This document shows positions 47,101-53,399 of a stretch of DNA of 64,000 bases, piece by piece; positions within the stretch are counted from its first letter, which is position 1, and every line of letters begins with the position of its first letter. The position numbers and the translations under genes were made by a program. The stretch covers positions 1,984,001 to 2,048,000 of the forward strand of contig JAUIRK010000903.1 of NCBI GenBank assembly GCA_030549495.1, written 5' to 3'. The DNA is from Nectonema munidae. Taxonomy: Eukaryota; Nematomorpha; Nectonematoida; Nectonematidae. The notes below the pieces were generated by a model. It searched no databases. It saw only the letters and a program-made list of their open reading frames with translations, and was not told where the DNA came from.

Positions 47101-49079
47101 AAATGTAATGGCTTGACAAATACATCATATGTTTTCTTTTCGCCTTTAAGCAGATTAATCTGATAGTTCAAAAATTAACGCCCGATGAAGCTCCCCCCCC
47201 CCCCTAAAATTTTTGCCTAGCTACTTTTCTTTCTTTATTTAAAATACTTAAATATTATATTTTTTAATACTTAAAAAACCGAGTCCGACTTCGACTCCTA
47301 TATTTATTAGATACCGACTCCGGCTCCAATCTCTTTAAAATCTCCGAATCCATCGACTCCTAAGTTTTATTAGATGCCGACTAGCACTTATACTTCCATA
47401 ATTTAAAATTTCGGACTCTGACTACACGATCTTGTTTATATCATTAAGAAGGTAAATCGTGCTAGTGGTCCATGCCTTAAAAGGAGTTGAGAACCAGTGC
47501 AATAGAGCAAGATATCTAACACGTGGAATGGATTCCCTACTTTCGAGAATGTTTATATCCTCATGGATTCCCCATCTCCATATCCCGTCGTCTCACTCCT
47601 CGTTGAATTCTTCGTGACAGGTTCTTTCAGTTTCCTTTATTCTTCACTCATAATCATAATATTCTCACTCCATTAAAATAAACTAGAGAAGGGAGGATTA
47701 ATTGGAATTGGTGTTTAAATTGGAATGAAGTTTTTTTTTAAATAAATTTAACGATTTTAAAAAAACATTTTTTTAATTTTTTTACTAATTTTTTATTGCA
47801 ATCGATGCAGCATTGATTAAATATTCTTTCAAACTAAAAGAATTAAAAAAAAGGTTAATATAATTTTTAAAAAAAGCTAATATAATACTACTTTTAACTT
47901 ATTTTGATATAAGCAATGGCTATATGAAGACAGTCTTTCTATAAAAAGTAAAGAAAAAAATTATTTCTCCATCAATGAATTTAAAAGAGATGAAATCACC
48001 TAACCAAGAAGATTATAAAAGTATTAAAAGTTTCATAAGTATCCTAAATTCAGCCGACTACTTGAAACAAATTTTGCGCAAAAGAAAAGGCAATCTTTAC
48101 TTACACAAAAAAATTTTTTTAAGAATATCAGAACTGTCACAGTGTCACCTATTAAGTGTTATAAATCTTTAAATAAAAATATTTAGTATCTTTAAATTCT
48201 TTATCATATTACCCATAGTTGAATGATACATAAAAGTTAAAAATCGTTGAACATTTTTTTTCATATTCTAGTATCAAGTCTTTTGATAAAAGTATGAAAA
48301 ATAAATTATCTTGTGTAAAAGAAATTATTTTGATCGATCTTTAAGCAAAAATTTAAGAGAAATTGTGCATTTGATTCAAATCCTGATAGAAATGTTAGTG
48401 AATCAAAAAAATTAAGTCAAATTCTTATCTCACAAACAATAATATAACCGAAGAAACGGTGAAATTTCGAGGAAAAGATCTTCCAATCATTGTAGATATG
48501 GGCAAACAGCCATGACTTCCCTTCTCCAATGAATACCAGGGCTAAGATGAAGAATGTTGTTTTATTTTGCGCAATTATAAGCACGAACATAGTTAATTTT
48601 ATATATAATTATGCATTATCTATCGAAAATTGCAATTTCTCAAAAATAAAAATAAAAGAAAACGGTTTGCAGGGTTAGACGAGAGACCCCTTGGAAGGTT
48701 TAGCATACAAAAGGTAATGCAATTTAGGTAGATGTCAATATTCAATAGCTGCTTTAAGTTTTCAATAAAACATTTAAAATAGAGATTCAAAATATCAATT
48801 AAATAGTTTATGATATAAAAAGTAATTGAAACATTAAACTCAACAAAAACTAAGATGATTTACTTTACTTACGTTTAATCAAATATACACAGAAAATAGT
48901 AAATCACTTTTAATAGGGGAAGTAAATACACAAAAAATTGTAATAAAATCTTAGTTTACTTTTCAAGCCTTTAAAGAGAAGGTATTCCAAATTATTGAAG
49001 AGCTTTAGCAATACAGGATCACCATCTAGAATAATGCAATCCTCCGAGGAATGAGCAGCAAGAAGTGCCTTTATGTTAT
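10894..49079 (-). CDS. RUN and FYVE domain protein (RUFY/FYCO1-like), split gene with eight coding exons found
   Basis: Exons in order (minus strand): 49079-48960, 41879-41758, 28109-27844, 21385-21250, 20431-19766, 19704-19484, 18338-18150, 11119-10894. Every junction agrees in phase (1, 0, 2, 0, 0, 2, 2), and the joined frame gives about 647 residues to a TGA. Domain order: RUN (LEYLLFKGLKKR, HYWHFFVECL, GKGRALLRFLLSHARL, SLDLDIEWP), serine-rich linker, a long poorly conserved middle, a heptad coiled coil, and a FYVE-type finger with all eight cysteines. RUN-FYVE proteins bind small GTPases and PI3P on endosomes or autophagosomes and connect them to motors. The size fits RUFY; FCYHCCNN is closest to the FYCO1 finger, but no GOLD domain follows. 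The introns carry most of the transposons of the window. The N-terminus is missing unless 53332-53383 is exon 1. The fold is confident, the weak donor at 18149 less so, and orthology is open. Confidence 0.85.
11285..11470 (+). repeat. Dispersed GAGTC/TCGGAG repeat copy (intronic)
   Basis: Contains GATCGGAGTTTGAGTCTG, TAGGAGTCGAAATTGGAGTC and a GAGCGG stretch; the same family as 18510-18725. It lies just left of the Tigger element and within the last intron of the RUN-FYVE gene. Confidence 0.4.
11569..14148 (+). mobile_element. Tigger/pogo DNA transposon, full length but decayed
   Basis: The ends are inverted repeats (left CAGTAAACTCTGTCTAAAG, right reverse complement CAGTCAACTCTCTATACAC) flanked by TA on both sides (11567-11568 and 14149-14150), as the pogo/Tigger group requires. 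Its 2580 bp is the normal length. It sits in the last intron of the RUN-FYVE gene. Subterminal copies of TCTAAACCGGATT near both ends may be transposase sites. Confidence 0.92.
12410..13985 (+). pseudogene. Tigger/pogo transposase, inactivated
   Basis: It begins MNQPNHRELNLKSKIQIIN, a psq-type helix-turn-helix start, then a CENP-B-like second DNA-binding half (WFQHARAKNFPLSGS), and a DDE_1 core: FNCDETALYFRA (first D, codon 12920), MFLDNATSHQP (13237) and PLDLGVIRSF (13330), 31 codons between the last two as in Tigger. GKSKNPRCFKG is the usual linker motif. In-frame stops occur in the helix-turn-helix (after STISDI), after SGSIV, after FGFKK and just before PLDLG, and there are frame changes in the core, so no protein is made. 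The C-terminal tail continues in another frame to about 13985. Confidence 0.9.
14151..15276. other. AT-rich intronic DNA
   Basis: No coding frame, TIR or known repeat recognised between the Tigger end and the tRNA gene. Confidence 0.4.
15277..15347 (-). tRNA. tRNA-Gly-CCC: tRNA-Gly (anticodon CCC)
   Basis: A 71-nt cloverleaf on the minus strand: acceptor GCACTGG/CTAGTGC (one G-T pair) with discriminator A, D arm GTTC-AGTGGTAG (A box TGGTTCAGTGG), anticodon stem CTCGC/GTGGG with loop CTCCCAC, so the anticodon is CCC (complement at 15313-15315), and T arm with the B box GGTTCGATTCC. No intron and no encoded CCA. Helices are intact, so it looks functional. It lies in an intron of the RUN-FYVE gene on the same strand. 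Confidence 0.96.
15668..17176 (+). pseudogene. hAT-type transposase fossil (KIAA1586-like family)
   Basis: Motifs appear in order but in several frames: EEDGVVASELAVKHNLSYNS, a DSKIAAKVSCCRTKSE block, NAHILHNAIKCGMRTLN (the hAT C/NxxH region), HVPTMWLSLLPCIERIL (the TRWLSLLPAIERIL signature), then a 173-codon open stretch from 16655 ending IFSQEV. This is the hAT branch that gave rise to E3 SUMO ligase KIAA1586-like genes. Several stops and frame changes separate the pieces and the hATC end is missing. A CAGAGGCG-type terminus (reverse strand) at 17370 may belong to this or another element. Confidence 0.75.
17177..18149. other. AT-rich intronic DNA
   Basis: Contains the isolated CAGAGGCG-like hAT end at 17362-17370 and otherwise nothing recognised. 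A minus-strand open frame at 17977-18255 partly overlaps the FYVE exon in another frame and is judged a shadow. Confidence 0.35.
18150..18338 (-). CDS. RUN-FYVE gene, exon: end of coiled coil and first six cysteines of the FYVE finger
   Basis: The acceptor TTCTTCTTTGCAG is strong. The frame reads YEKDRLYRLAHKYEERMSEG, NCSSCGATFWLFL, HRYSCPLC and FCYHCCNNVISTRYQ. Cysteines 1-6 of a FYVE-type finger are present, but the usual R(R/K)HHCR core is HRYSCP, so lipid binding may be weakened. The donor AAAA|GTTGGT is weak; it was chosen because its phase joins exactly to the exon that carries the last CxxC pair. An alternative is read-through to a stop 36 bases later. Confidence 0.72.
18510..18725 (+). 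repeat. Dispersed GAGTC/TCGGAG repeat copy (best preserved)
   Basis: GGGAGTCGGAGATTTTAAAG, then GTCAGAGTCGG, TTGGAGTCGG and TAGGAGTGGGAATCAGAG at intervals. It lies in the 1.1-kb intron before the FYVE exon. The unit is not tandem; the words recur inside a unique-looking backbone, and similar backbones occur at 6745, 11285 and (inverted) 46640. Confidence 0.45.
19228..19380 (+). repeat. tRNA-derived SINE-like repeat, copy B
   Basis: GGTTAGATACTGGGTTTCG, AAGGTCTTGGGTTCGATCTC (good B box GGTTCGATC), then TTCATAGTTCGATAAAAGCG and GGTACCTTTACATTTACC. It matches the copy at 9674-9790. It lies in an intron of the RUN-FYVE gene. Confidence 0.5.
19484..19704 (-). CDS. RUN-FYVE gene, coiled-coil exon
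   Basis: It follows a 61-bp intron and reads NNSKIRKLKSEVENLRHLL, then GETVRLESEIEKLASENETL, a clear heptad pattern as expected just before the FYVE finger in RUFY/FYCO1/EEA1-type proteins. The donor TTTA|GTAAGC leaves TA, completed to a tyrosine codon by the next exon. An apparent TAG stop spans the donor and is removed by splicing. Confidence 0.8.
19766..20431 (-). CDS. RUN-FYVE gene, long middle exon
   Basis: 222 codons open in phase 0 between the acceptor TTTCTATTTGCTTAG and the donor CAT|GTGAGA. It begins ISNQISLTASTIERADKEIQ and ends FSNECTKLEDHLNSSH. The middle is not a strong coiled coil; it is rich in serine, phenylalanine and leucine, with helical stretches (LLRVILFVKKILLLGIEDIE). 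Position and phase support it as part of the gene; there is no family match beyond that. Confidence 0.7.
21250..21385 (-). CDS. RUN-FYVE gene, exon: serine-rich linker
   Basis: With the acceptor ACAAGTAG|C (phase 2, completing TCC) and the donor AAG|GTAAGC it encodes NFRLFSSSNSSGHFSS, KDSTSLNSTFDDCESCSFSP. A slightly longer alternative acceptor at 21403 would break the phase with the preceding exon, so the shorter one is chosen. No domain is recognised; it is low-complexity serine/asparagine linker. Confidence 0.65.
24115..26792 (+). mobile_element. hAT element inserted inside the transposase of the larger element
   Basis: Ends TAGGGGGAATAAA and (reverse complement) TAGGGCGAACAAA match at 11 of 13. 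The flanking 8-mers ATCATTAT (24107-24114) and GTTATTAT (26793-26800) match at 6 of 8. Removing the element plus one flank gives GAGTTGATCATTATCTTTC, reading ELIIIF and continuing straight into LGGVPHGR, so the insertion site is confirmed by the interrupted protein. Confidence 0.88.
24333..25663 (+). pseudogene. hAT transposase remnant (CGGBP1-like BED type)
   Basis: It starts MPKTASSKFTKINLIIQKYP followed by a degenerate BED-type finger (LLCKLCNVVV, then in another frame a HHRKGKKHQ stretch), a fragment with NVFLMIDESEIQ, and from 25172 a 163-codon frame ending in the hATC dimerisation motif SVEWSFSMLKKLLAKDRNF. Several frame changes and at least two stops separate the parts. After it (25664-26760) comes about 1.1 kb of element DNA; an open frame of 143 codons at 25993-26424 there is unrecognised. 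Confidence 0.75.
27844..28109 (-). CDS. RUN-FYVE gene, exon: RUN domain core
   Basis: The acceptor ATATTTAG and the strong donor TC|GTAAGT bound 266 bases with an open frame: SVSHVGKGRALLRFLLSHAR, VTFAWYD, SPLLHPAFFHPLIQNLYAL and YSLDLDIEWP. This is the GKGRAxxRxxL to DLDxxWP segment shared by RUN domains, closest in feel to FYCO1. The exon is clearly richer in G+C than its flanks. Confidence 0.9.
28862..29205. repeat. Tandem duplication with a period of about 195 bp
   Basis: Two diverged copies share GTCTCATATGTGGAGTAAATG, GGAATAAAAGATGTAAATAA-type text and GGAAACAATAT. One starts near 28905 and the other near 29100. It lies in an intron of the RUN-FYVE gene; no function is apparent. Confidence 0.55.
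29360..30263 (+). mobile_element. piggyBac transposon remnant (PGBD4-like), 3'-truncated
   Basis: Scattered frames give PIRLLHGHFSNIFFKYYVPG, AYITIDEQL (first catalytic D region, the YVTIDEQL motif), SGNSIVKRMVTEIDV, TGVIVDRFF (the DNWFTS position, second D) and LCVWATTKNNFRTTK. These follow piggyBac order. The third D region and the right end are missing because a Penelope-like element begins directly after it. Stops and frame changes are frequent upstream of 29850. Confidence 0.78.
30264..31358 (+). mobile_element. Penelope-like retroelement, 5'-truncated (reverse transcriptase and GIY-YIG endonuclease)
   Basis: The first part reads HGTAMGNSLSGIIANLVLE, YTRFVDDIFAI (catalytic VDD of PLE reverse transcriptase), IPFLDCLITR and YFKPTHTHRYLD, all PLE signatures. 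The second part ends with a GIY-YIG nuclease: VIYKINCDSC, ATYIGQTTRPLKARL, SFMESWFSHKH. The two parts are in different frames, and the front of the polymerase is absent, as usual for truncated PLE copies. It abuts the piggyBac fragment, which may be its insertion target. Frame ends at TAA 31356-31358. Confidence 0.88.
31359..31980. other. Noncoding stretch after the Penelope-like element
   Basis: Includes a CTCTCTCTCTCTC run near 31592-31605 and AT-rich DNA. It may contain the 3' untranslated tail of the PLE; no ends were recognised. Confidence 0.35.
31981..33003 (+). pseudogene. Broken coding stretch of unknown origin, possibly a fossil of viral or mobile origin
   Basis: Several open pieces less AT-rich than the surroundings succeed each other over about 1 kb, with segments such as VLHYALRSFKIKLGFESP and QHAKFQRLNADFIYRDE. 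The amino-acid composition and the length of the pieces look like real protein decayed by a few breaks, not chance. I do not recognise the family. It could be an old insertion of a viral gene or the front of an unknown element. It lies between the PLE and a LINE fragment. Confidence 0.35.
33130..33950 (+). mobile_element. LINE reverse transcriptase fragment (jockey/CR1-like)
   Basis: Open from about 33140 to 33652 with the catalytic box YADD at 33159-33170, then QSLDNVSLWSKMNMLSINND, IKFLGVILTEKLSWNLHI, AVITKLSRYCGVFNKIGQL and LYYAYIFPHIKYANLLWG, LQKKF. This is the second half of a non-LTR reverse transcriptase. It stops at 33651-33653 and traces continue in other frames. The endonuclease and the front of the polymerase are gone. 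No poly(A) or simple tail was defined. Confidence 0.8.
34868..35106 (+). mobile_element. Short hAT-like MITE with GCGGAT repeats
   Basis: The left end TAGAGATGTAACGG pairs with the right end CCGATACATCACAG (reverse complement CTGTGATGTATCGG). Inside, GCGGATGCG, TGCGGATGATAC and GCGGATATCCG recur, as in several invertebrate hAT MITEs. Its right end touches the next hAT, so the target duplication cannot be read. Confidence 0.5.
35107..37301 (+). mobile_element. hAT transposon remnant (ZMYM1-like)
   Basis: Starts near a GC-rich stretch (CAGCGGGCGGCGGGGGG at about 35104) and ends ...GCTACGCCTCTG at 37301, reverse complement CAGAGGCGTAGC, a classic hAT end followed inward by CCGCCCGGGGCGG. The coding remains at 35215-36000 show the TTF-type finger (KGALFCFCCRLFSFGNSKFD), NLPLRGHREDFDW, YLSPTIQNEFVAILGNQV and FCIIFDSTPDVSHKDQMS with the first catalytic D. 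Stops and frame changes break it, and 36000-37240 holds no readable hATC. It lies inside the Tigger. Confidence 0.75.
37346..38868 (+). pseudogene. Tigger transposase, nearly intact (TIGD-like)
   Basis: It begins with a helix-turn-helix part (FQAIADVEKGRDSKAAIAKK) and shifts frame near 37440. Then 340 codons are open from 37512: CENP-B half (VLQWFKGARERNIPVSGPLL, WLERFKDRHNI) and DDE_1 core with FNADETGLFF (D at 37824), MIVDNCPAHPK (D at 38139) and QPMDQGIIQNLK (D at 38232), spaced 105 and 31 codons, so all three acids are kept in one frame. A frame change near 38500 moves the tail to 38542-38868, which ends in the family's QQTVITNYF motif. Two lesions only, so it is younger than the Tigger at 11569. 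Confidence 0.9.
39300..40445. other. AT-rich intronic DNA
   Basis: No element ends were recognised. A 69-codon open frame at 39679-39888 (ERTSEGTQSYFVPFKIASQE) is not recognised and may be chance. Confidence 0.35.
40450..41150. mobile_element. piggyBac-type MITE with TTAA flanks
   Basis: The left end CCCTATTAGTGCTGGGG and the right end (reverse complement CCCTATTTGTGCTGGGG) match at 16 of 17. Both are flanked by TTAA (40446-40449 and 41151-41154), the piggyBac target site. The 701-bp element is noncoding. It contains an internal direct duplication of 151 bp (see separate entry) and a short GGGGGGCGTTTTACGCCCCCC hairpin beside the right end. Confidence 0.82.
40471..40772. repeat. 151-bp tandem duplication inside the TTAA-flanked MITE
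   Basis: Two copies starting at about 40471 and 40622 share TTTTCAGAAGTAAACCGCAA, AGGTATTTTCAAATCCTAAA and GTAAAATGTGAAGGA-like text with few differences. Confidence 0.75.
41758..41879 (-). CDS. RUN-FYVE gene, exon: RUN domain, second part
   Basis: The acceptor ATTTATTTTTAG and donor GAA|GTAAGC enclose 122 bases. The frame reads KRKNVIGRKSKHPHYWHFFV, then LRDSPALSDSLRFASSLHE, corresponding to the KDYWDYFxxCL and IRFVxSxxE stretch of RUN domains. It ends in phase 0 and joins a GKGRALLR exon that continues the RUN domain. Confidence 0.85.
41880..43942. other. AT-rich intronic DNA
   Basis: Nothing recognised except short low-complexity stretches. It lies between the second RUN exon and the third Tigger remnant. 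Confidence 0.35.
43943..45017 (+). pseudogene. Third Tigger/pogo (DDE_1) transposase fragment, 5'-truncated
   Basis: It starts abruptly at ADHDLRDILNMDETRLFFKA (first D). A change of frame leads to SIKPRCFAMIQCRNPSKDYH, NKKVWATSNLFKLFMTMLNK and KILMLLDNAPCHPHLELSNV (second D), then ITQPMEKGIKCG, where the expected third D of PMDxGI is E. The tail (from 44514) is in changing frames, ending QITMLDFFKK and a stop at 45015-45017. It differs clearly from the other two Tiggers and is richer in G+C. The helix-turn-helix half and both terminal repeats are missing. Confidence 0.8.
45607..46300 (+). pseudogene. Fragment of an unclassified mobile-element protein
   Basis: Two open frames (45607-45804 and 45816-46130) contain AYTTLNELIRPRVKIIF and FKELVAIMLFAFCELRCNMS, VKHDFVNSYPDN, and traces further on (a GRFPKDLMIMEE-like stretch in another frame). 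The RCNMSVKxxFxxSHxDxFPxNxG order is common in repetitive proteins of arthropods and cnidarians; I do not know an accepted superfamily name. It is broken and lacks both ends. Confidence 0.5.
46640..47440 (-). repeat. GACTCC-type dispersed repeats, inverted cluster
   Basis: Two stretches (46640-46925 and 47270-47440) carry CCCGACTCC, CCGACTCCTAGTACTTACA, ACCGAGTCCGACTTCGACTC and ACCGACTCCGGCTCC. They are the reverse complement of the repeat seen at 18510-18725. A hAT-like MITE candidate separates the two halves. Confidence 0.5.
46944..47224. mobile_element. Candidate hAT-like MITE with poly-C stretches
   Basis: The left end CAGAGCCCGCGCTACC and right part GCCTAGCTAC (reverse complement GTAGCTAGGC) resemble the CAGAGGCGTAGCTAGG ends of hAT elements. 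C runs of 13-15 bases stand inside each end. The right outermost CTCTG is not visible, so the right border is uncertain. It appears to have inserted into a GACTCC repeat. Confidence 0.35.
47445..48955. other. AT-rich intronic DNA
   Basis: Nothing convincing. A plus-strand stretch at 48672-48715 (after TTTGCAG, reading LDERPLGRFSIQK, before GTAATG) looks exon-like but stands alone. Confidence 0.3.
48960..49079 (-). CDS. RUN-FYVE gene, exon: first part of the RUN domain
   Basis: After the acceptor TTTTTTAAG, 39 codons read NIKALLAAHSSEDC, then PVLLKLFNNLEYLLFKGLK, matching the N-terminal RUN helix of FYCO1-like proteins (the LEYLLQ-GLKEK motif). The donor is A|GTAAAC and leaves one base, which completes a lysine with the next exon. 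The exon needs two bases from an upstream split codon, so at least one more exon exists. Confidence 0.8.
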
Positions 49080-51545
49080 CTTAAAAAACTCAAAAGTATT
49101 TACATAAAAAATTAATGTTAAAATGAAAAATTTTGAATTTTTGCCATGTTAATTTTACACTTTGGTACAATAAGATACAAGATCTCATGGTATTTAAATT
49201 CTTTAACTTTTGAATAAAATAAACCTTTTTTTATTTTTTGATCTGGCAAAAATAGACAAACACAGAAAGTGAGGGAGAAAGAGATGAAATCAAAATGATA
49301 AGCTAAAAGACTTTAAAAAAAATCTGGCAATTTTTCTTCCAATTAGCAAAGCATTGCGCTACAGTTTATAAGCCTATTGCATTGTTTCTGTTACTGAAAG
49401 TTGCAAATTGACATTCAAGCAGCGGATAAGTTGTTTTAGTTTCAAAATATAGGCAATATCAGGCAGAAAAATTACAAATGCATATACATTATTGCAAAGT
49501 AACATTAACACAAGTTAACCACAAACACCATCCGATTATAAAGAATCTTAATCGATGGATGACTTAACCCCAATGAGCTTAATCCTAACCCTAACCCAGC
49601 TACAGAACGTATGATATGATCTCGAAAAAGAGATCATATGTGCGGATGTCCAATTATCCTCGTATCCCTGAAATTCTACTATCGGATGATCGATTTTATT
49701 CACATAAACAAATATTACAATACTATTAGATTTAACTCTAGTATAAAATGATTTGTATACATTGTCTATGATTATTTACATATGCGAGTTACTATAAGCA
49801 TTTTATTTTTGATTTCTAAGTGCTATATACATTTTCAACCCTACTCGAAAAAATGGTACAATAAAATTCGATGAAAAAGAGAAAAGATAAAGATATGAAA
49901 CCCTCAATTGACATTAGTCTCATAAAATAGTCTAAATATATACTATCCTAGGAAACTTATATTATCGATTGCTCCTTAAGTGGTCATTTTATAAGCTTAG
50001 ATAAAATGAAATGTAATCTATTTTACCCTCATTTTTAAATCTCCATATCCTACAAACTTTATAACATTGTCCAGTTTGCTAAAACGACCCATAGAAAAAT
50101 AGCTTAACTCGCAAAGACATAAAAACTAAGATTAGCTTCACGTTTAGACAGGAGAAAACGTTTATCAAACAAGTTTTATTTTGTTGCAACATGATTATAA
50201 TTTCCATAGATATATTTCTTATATATGGAATCCTAGATTTCCATAGTTCTAATTTATTTTAAAAATCTTTTCACTTTATAACAATAAAATCATCATTGCT
50301 AAACAAATTGGCTTTTTTTTCGTCATGAATCTTGCAAACATAAAGTTAAATTTGGTTTAATATGTTTAATATATAAAGCTTCTACGACATTCAGACATCT
50401 TTAGAACTTTATATGACAGTTTCAGCATTATTTTGTCTACACTGTTATTTATCATAGATGTTTACATATTACAGTAAAATTCGAGATGGAAACTTTTTTA
50501 TGAAAAATTTTTCTGATAATTGATGACTTTGTAAACATGCTTGTTATCCTAGTGATGAGCTTAAAGAAGATGAGAAACTAATTTTAAAGGGAGATCATGC
50601 TTTGTTTGGGGGGGGCGTGATAGCGAGAGAGAGAGATTATCAATAAGTACCGAAATCATGCCCGATATCCTAATCCGGTATTCGAAATCGCTCAGATATT
50701 CAGTATCCGGTAAATTTCCTAAGCTACTCTCGGGTACATCCTAAAAAACTATGCAAGAAGGAGGATAAGCAAGCACGCGTTTAAAATTCCCCTTCTAAAT
50801 GGATAGAATTCTTTTTACAAGAGATGGGATTGAAAAGCGCTGATAGCAACCAGGGTTGTAATTTTATACCTATTTCTAATTTTTGAGACCGCAACTCCAT
50901 TATGTATATTTTTAACATTAATGACTCCACCCATATATAAATTTGCGAATTGGAGTAAAATTTATATCTATTGTACATTAACTTTTCTGTTTCAAATATA
51001 AATCTCCAAAAAGTGTGCTAACATGTACCATATTTCAAGGTGGTTGGCGAATGCGAATTTTAGTTAGACGTTGAGAGATTTCCTGAATTTTAAACATTTG
51101 TGCTTTGTTGCAAGAAAAATGTTTGATCTATTTTCTTCAACATAATTTATTAAAATGTTTTATTGGTTTGTATTTGTAGTTTAGTGTCTTTCTTGTATTG
51201 TCTTCAAAAAGAGTTTCAATTTATTGTCTATAGCTTTTTTATCTAAGACAAAACAATACGATTCATATACTCAATTTATCCTAAAAATTTTTTTCAAAGC
51301 TTTGGACAAAAATGATAAAAAATTTTATGTCGCTTTTTTGCAACGTTGCACACTAAAAAGAGTGTCTATGAATTTATTTTTTAATCGAACATATATGAAT
51401 ATAACGATTTATGAAATAGAAGTCGAAGTCACAATAATTATTACGACTCCAACTCCGACTCTGACTCCACAACCATGATAGCAACTGAGAATTCATAATG
51501 GAGACTGACAGGGATAACATAGGGTAAAAGATTTATATACTGTAA
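49080..51545. other. AT-rich DNA upstream of the first confirmed RUN exon
   Basis: No coding exon recognised on either strand. A GACTCC repeat tail (GACTCCAACTCCGACTCTGA) is at 51445-51475. Confidence 0.35.
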
Positions 51546-51547
51546 AT

Positions 51548-52740
51548 CAGGGGTGTCCAACACGCGGCCCGCGAAAAAAAATGAGATTTTTTCTTAAATT
51601 ATATAAATATCAATTTTTATCAACAGCTAGATTATAAACATTTTTAAGTTTGATCAATATATTATTATTATTATTATTATTATCATTTTTTAAAATCGTC
51701 TTTGAATTTGATCATTTTTTTACGAATTACTATCTCTATTTGCATACTAAAAATCAGTCATATATTAACATTTGTTTCATTTTTTCACCTTGATTTTTCT
51801 TTCACTTCATTTTTTAGATTTTCAATGAGCCTTCATGAATTTTTGTGTCAATCGTTGTTTATAAGTTATTTTTCAAAGTTTTAAAGGTCCATTTTTTTAA
51901 AATCAAATTTTCAGTTCATTAATGTCAATTTCGAAAAAAAGAAAAATAGAGGAAGAAAAGAGAATTTTTCAGGAGCAGTGGGAATTAAATTATTTTGCAG
52001 CAAAGATCGAAGAAAAATAGTTTTAAAATTCTTTATCTCATTTGTGGACAAACAATAGCTGTTTCCAAGGAATAAAACATTAAAAGACATTATAATTCTT
52101 TGCATAGCAGTTTTGAAAGTCTTAAAGATGTTTCAAGAATAGAAAAGTTGGCTCAACTAAAAGCGTCCCACACAAAACAAAAAAAAAGATCATGAATGTA
52201 ACTAAAACGTCGGAAGATTTGGTGAAGGCTAGTTATATTGTTAGTGAAATGATTGGCCGAAATTCACAACCTTTCACAGAAGGAGAATTTATTAAATCAT
52301 ATCTCGTGAAAGTATCAGAAGTTCTGTGTCCAGACAAAACAAAATTATTTTCTGAAATAAGTCTTCCACGCAACACAGTTGTAAAAAGGATAACAGAAAT
52401 GTCATCGAACTTAGAAGAGCAGATGAAATCTGTGGTTAGAAAGTTCGACTGTTTTTCATTGGCATTAGATGAAAGCACTAGTATCTGTGATACCTCTTTT
52501 TGTGCAATTCTTATCAGAGGTGTTGATTGTTATCTGAAGGTTCATGAAGAATTACTTGACCTAATATTTCTCAAAGACACCACAACAGGTGTAGATATTT
52601 TCGAAGGTTTCAAAAAAGTTTTTCGTGATTTCGATCTAAATTTTTTTCAGAAATCAGATGCGGCCAGATCATGTCGAAATTTTTTTGAAAATGGTCCACT
52701 AGTTGTATCAGTTGGACGTAAAGTAAGAACCTTTCATATT
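51548..52740 (+). mobile_element. hAT transposon, 5' half (GTF2IRD2/ZBED5-like)
   Basis: The left end CAGGGGTGTCCAACACGCGG is the classic hAT/Charlie-type terminus. A first stretch from about 51922 reads MSISKKRKIEEEKRIFQEQW, then several breaks. The frame 52192-52788 gives ASYIVSEMIGRNSQPFTEGE, ISLPRNTVVKRI, FDCFSLALDESTSICDTSF (first catalytic D) and TTTGVDIFEGF. The sequence loses resemblance after about 52650, so the element is truncated and the right end is missing. The host protein genes of this type derive from the same hAT branch. Confidence 0.8.
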
Positions 52741-52799
52741 CAATTTACTTACGTGAAATTCGCAAACACAAAAAATTTGCGAAACTAATTTCCAAAGAC

Positions 52800-53331
52800 A
52801 CAAGTTTCTTAACATGAAATTATTTCTAACATCCTTCATATGTAAACTTAAAAATCACTGTAATTTCGACTAAATAATTTGCAATCGCAAAATTAAATTG
52901 TCATGAATTTGCTTTTGGGCCATAATTCGCGAAAGTTTGTTCTCAAGTACTTCAGTATATAGGAAATTTTAGTGAATTACGATTTTTTGCAAATAATGAA
53001 CTTGACACAAATAGAGATTTATCATAAACACCTTGCAAATATAGTGGAAATGAAAGAAAAAACCATTTGAATACAAAAATATTCATAATTTTGATCAATG
53101 ATTAGAATTGCAAGAAAATAGCTATACTTATTCAAAAATAGATCACAATTGTTAAAAATAAAAGAAATGTAGACAAAAAAAATTTATCTACTTAGGAGCG
53201 ACGACCTTACCTAAATGCCAAGCAAAATGTTAAAATGACGTTTTGAGAGTGATCCACAAACCAAGTACCGATAACGTTGAGAGAGAAAAATTGAAAAACT
53301 CATAAAAACAATCATTTTCACCCACCCTTAC
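52800..53331. other. AT-rich DNA
   Basis: Nothing recognised. Confidence 0.3.
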
Positions 53332-53383
53332 CACCTGTTACAAAGCACGCAGGAAATCCCCCATGAGGCCAATCTGCCTCCAT
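53332..53383 (-). CDS. Candidate first coding exon of the RUN-FYVE gene
   Basis: ATG at 53383 (minus) opens 17 codons, MEADWPHGGFPACFVTG, up to the good donor G|GTAAGG, leaving one base. That phase is what the exon at 49079 needs (G plus AT gives an aspartate codon). The stretch is less AT-rich than its surroundings. There is no homology support, so it stays tentative. Confidence 0.28.
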
Positions 53384-53399
53384 AAGAGTTTGGTTTGGA

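Noticed and set aside
48672-48715. Plus-strand exon-like stretch between TTTGCAG and GTAATG
   Set aside because: Too short, without partner exons or family support.
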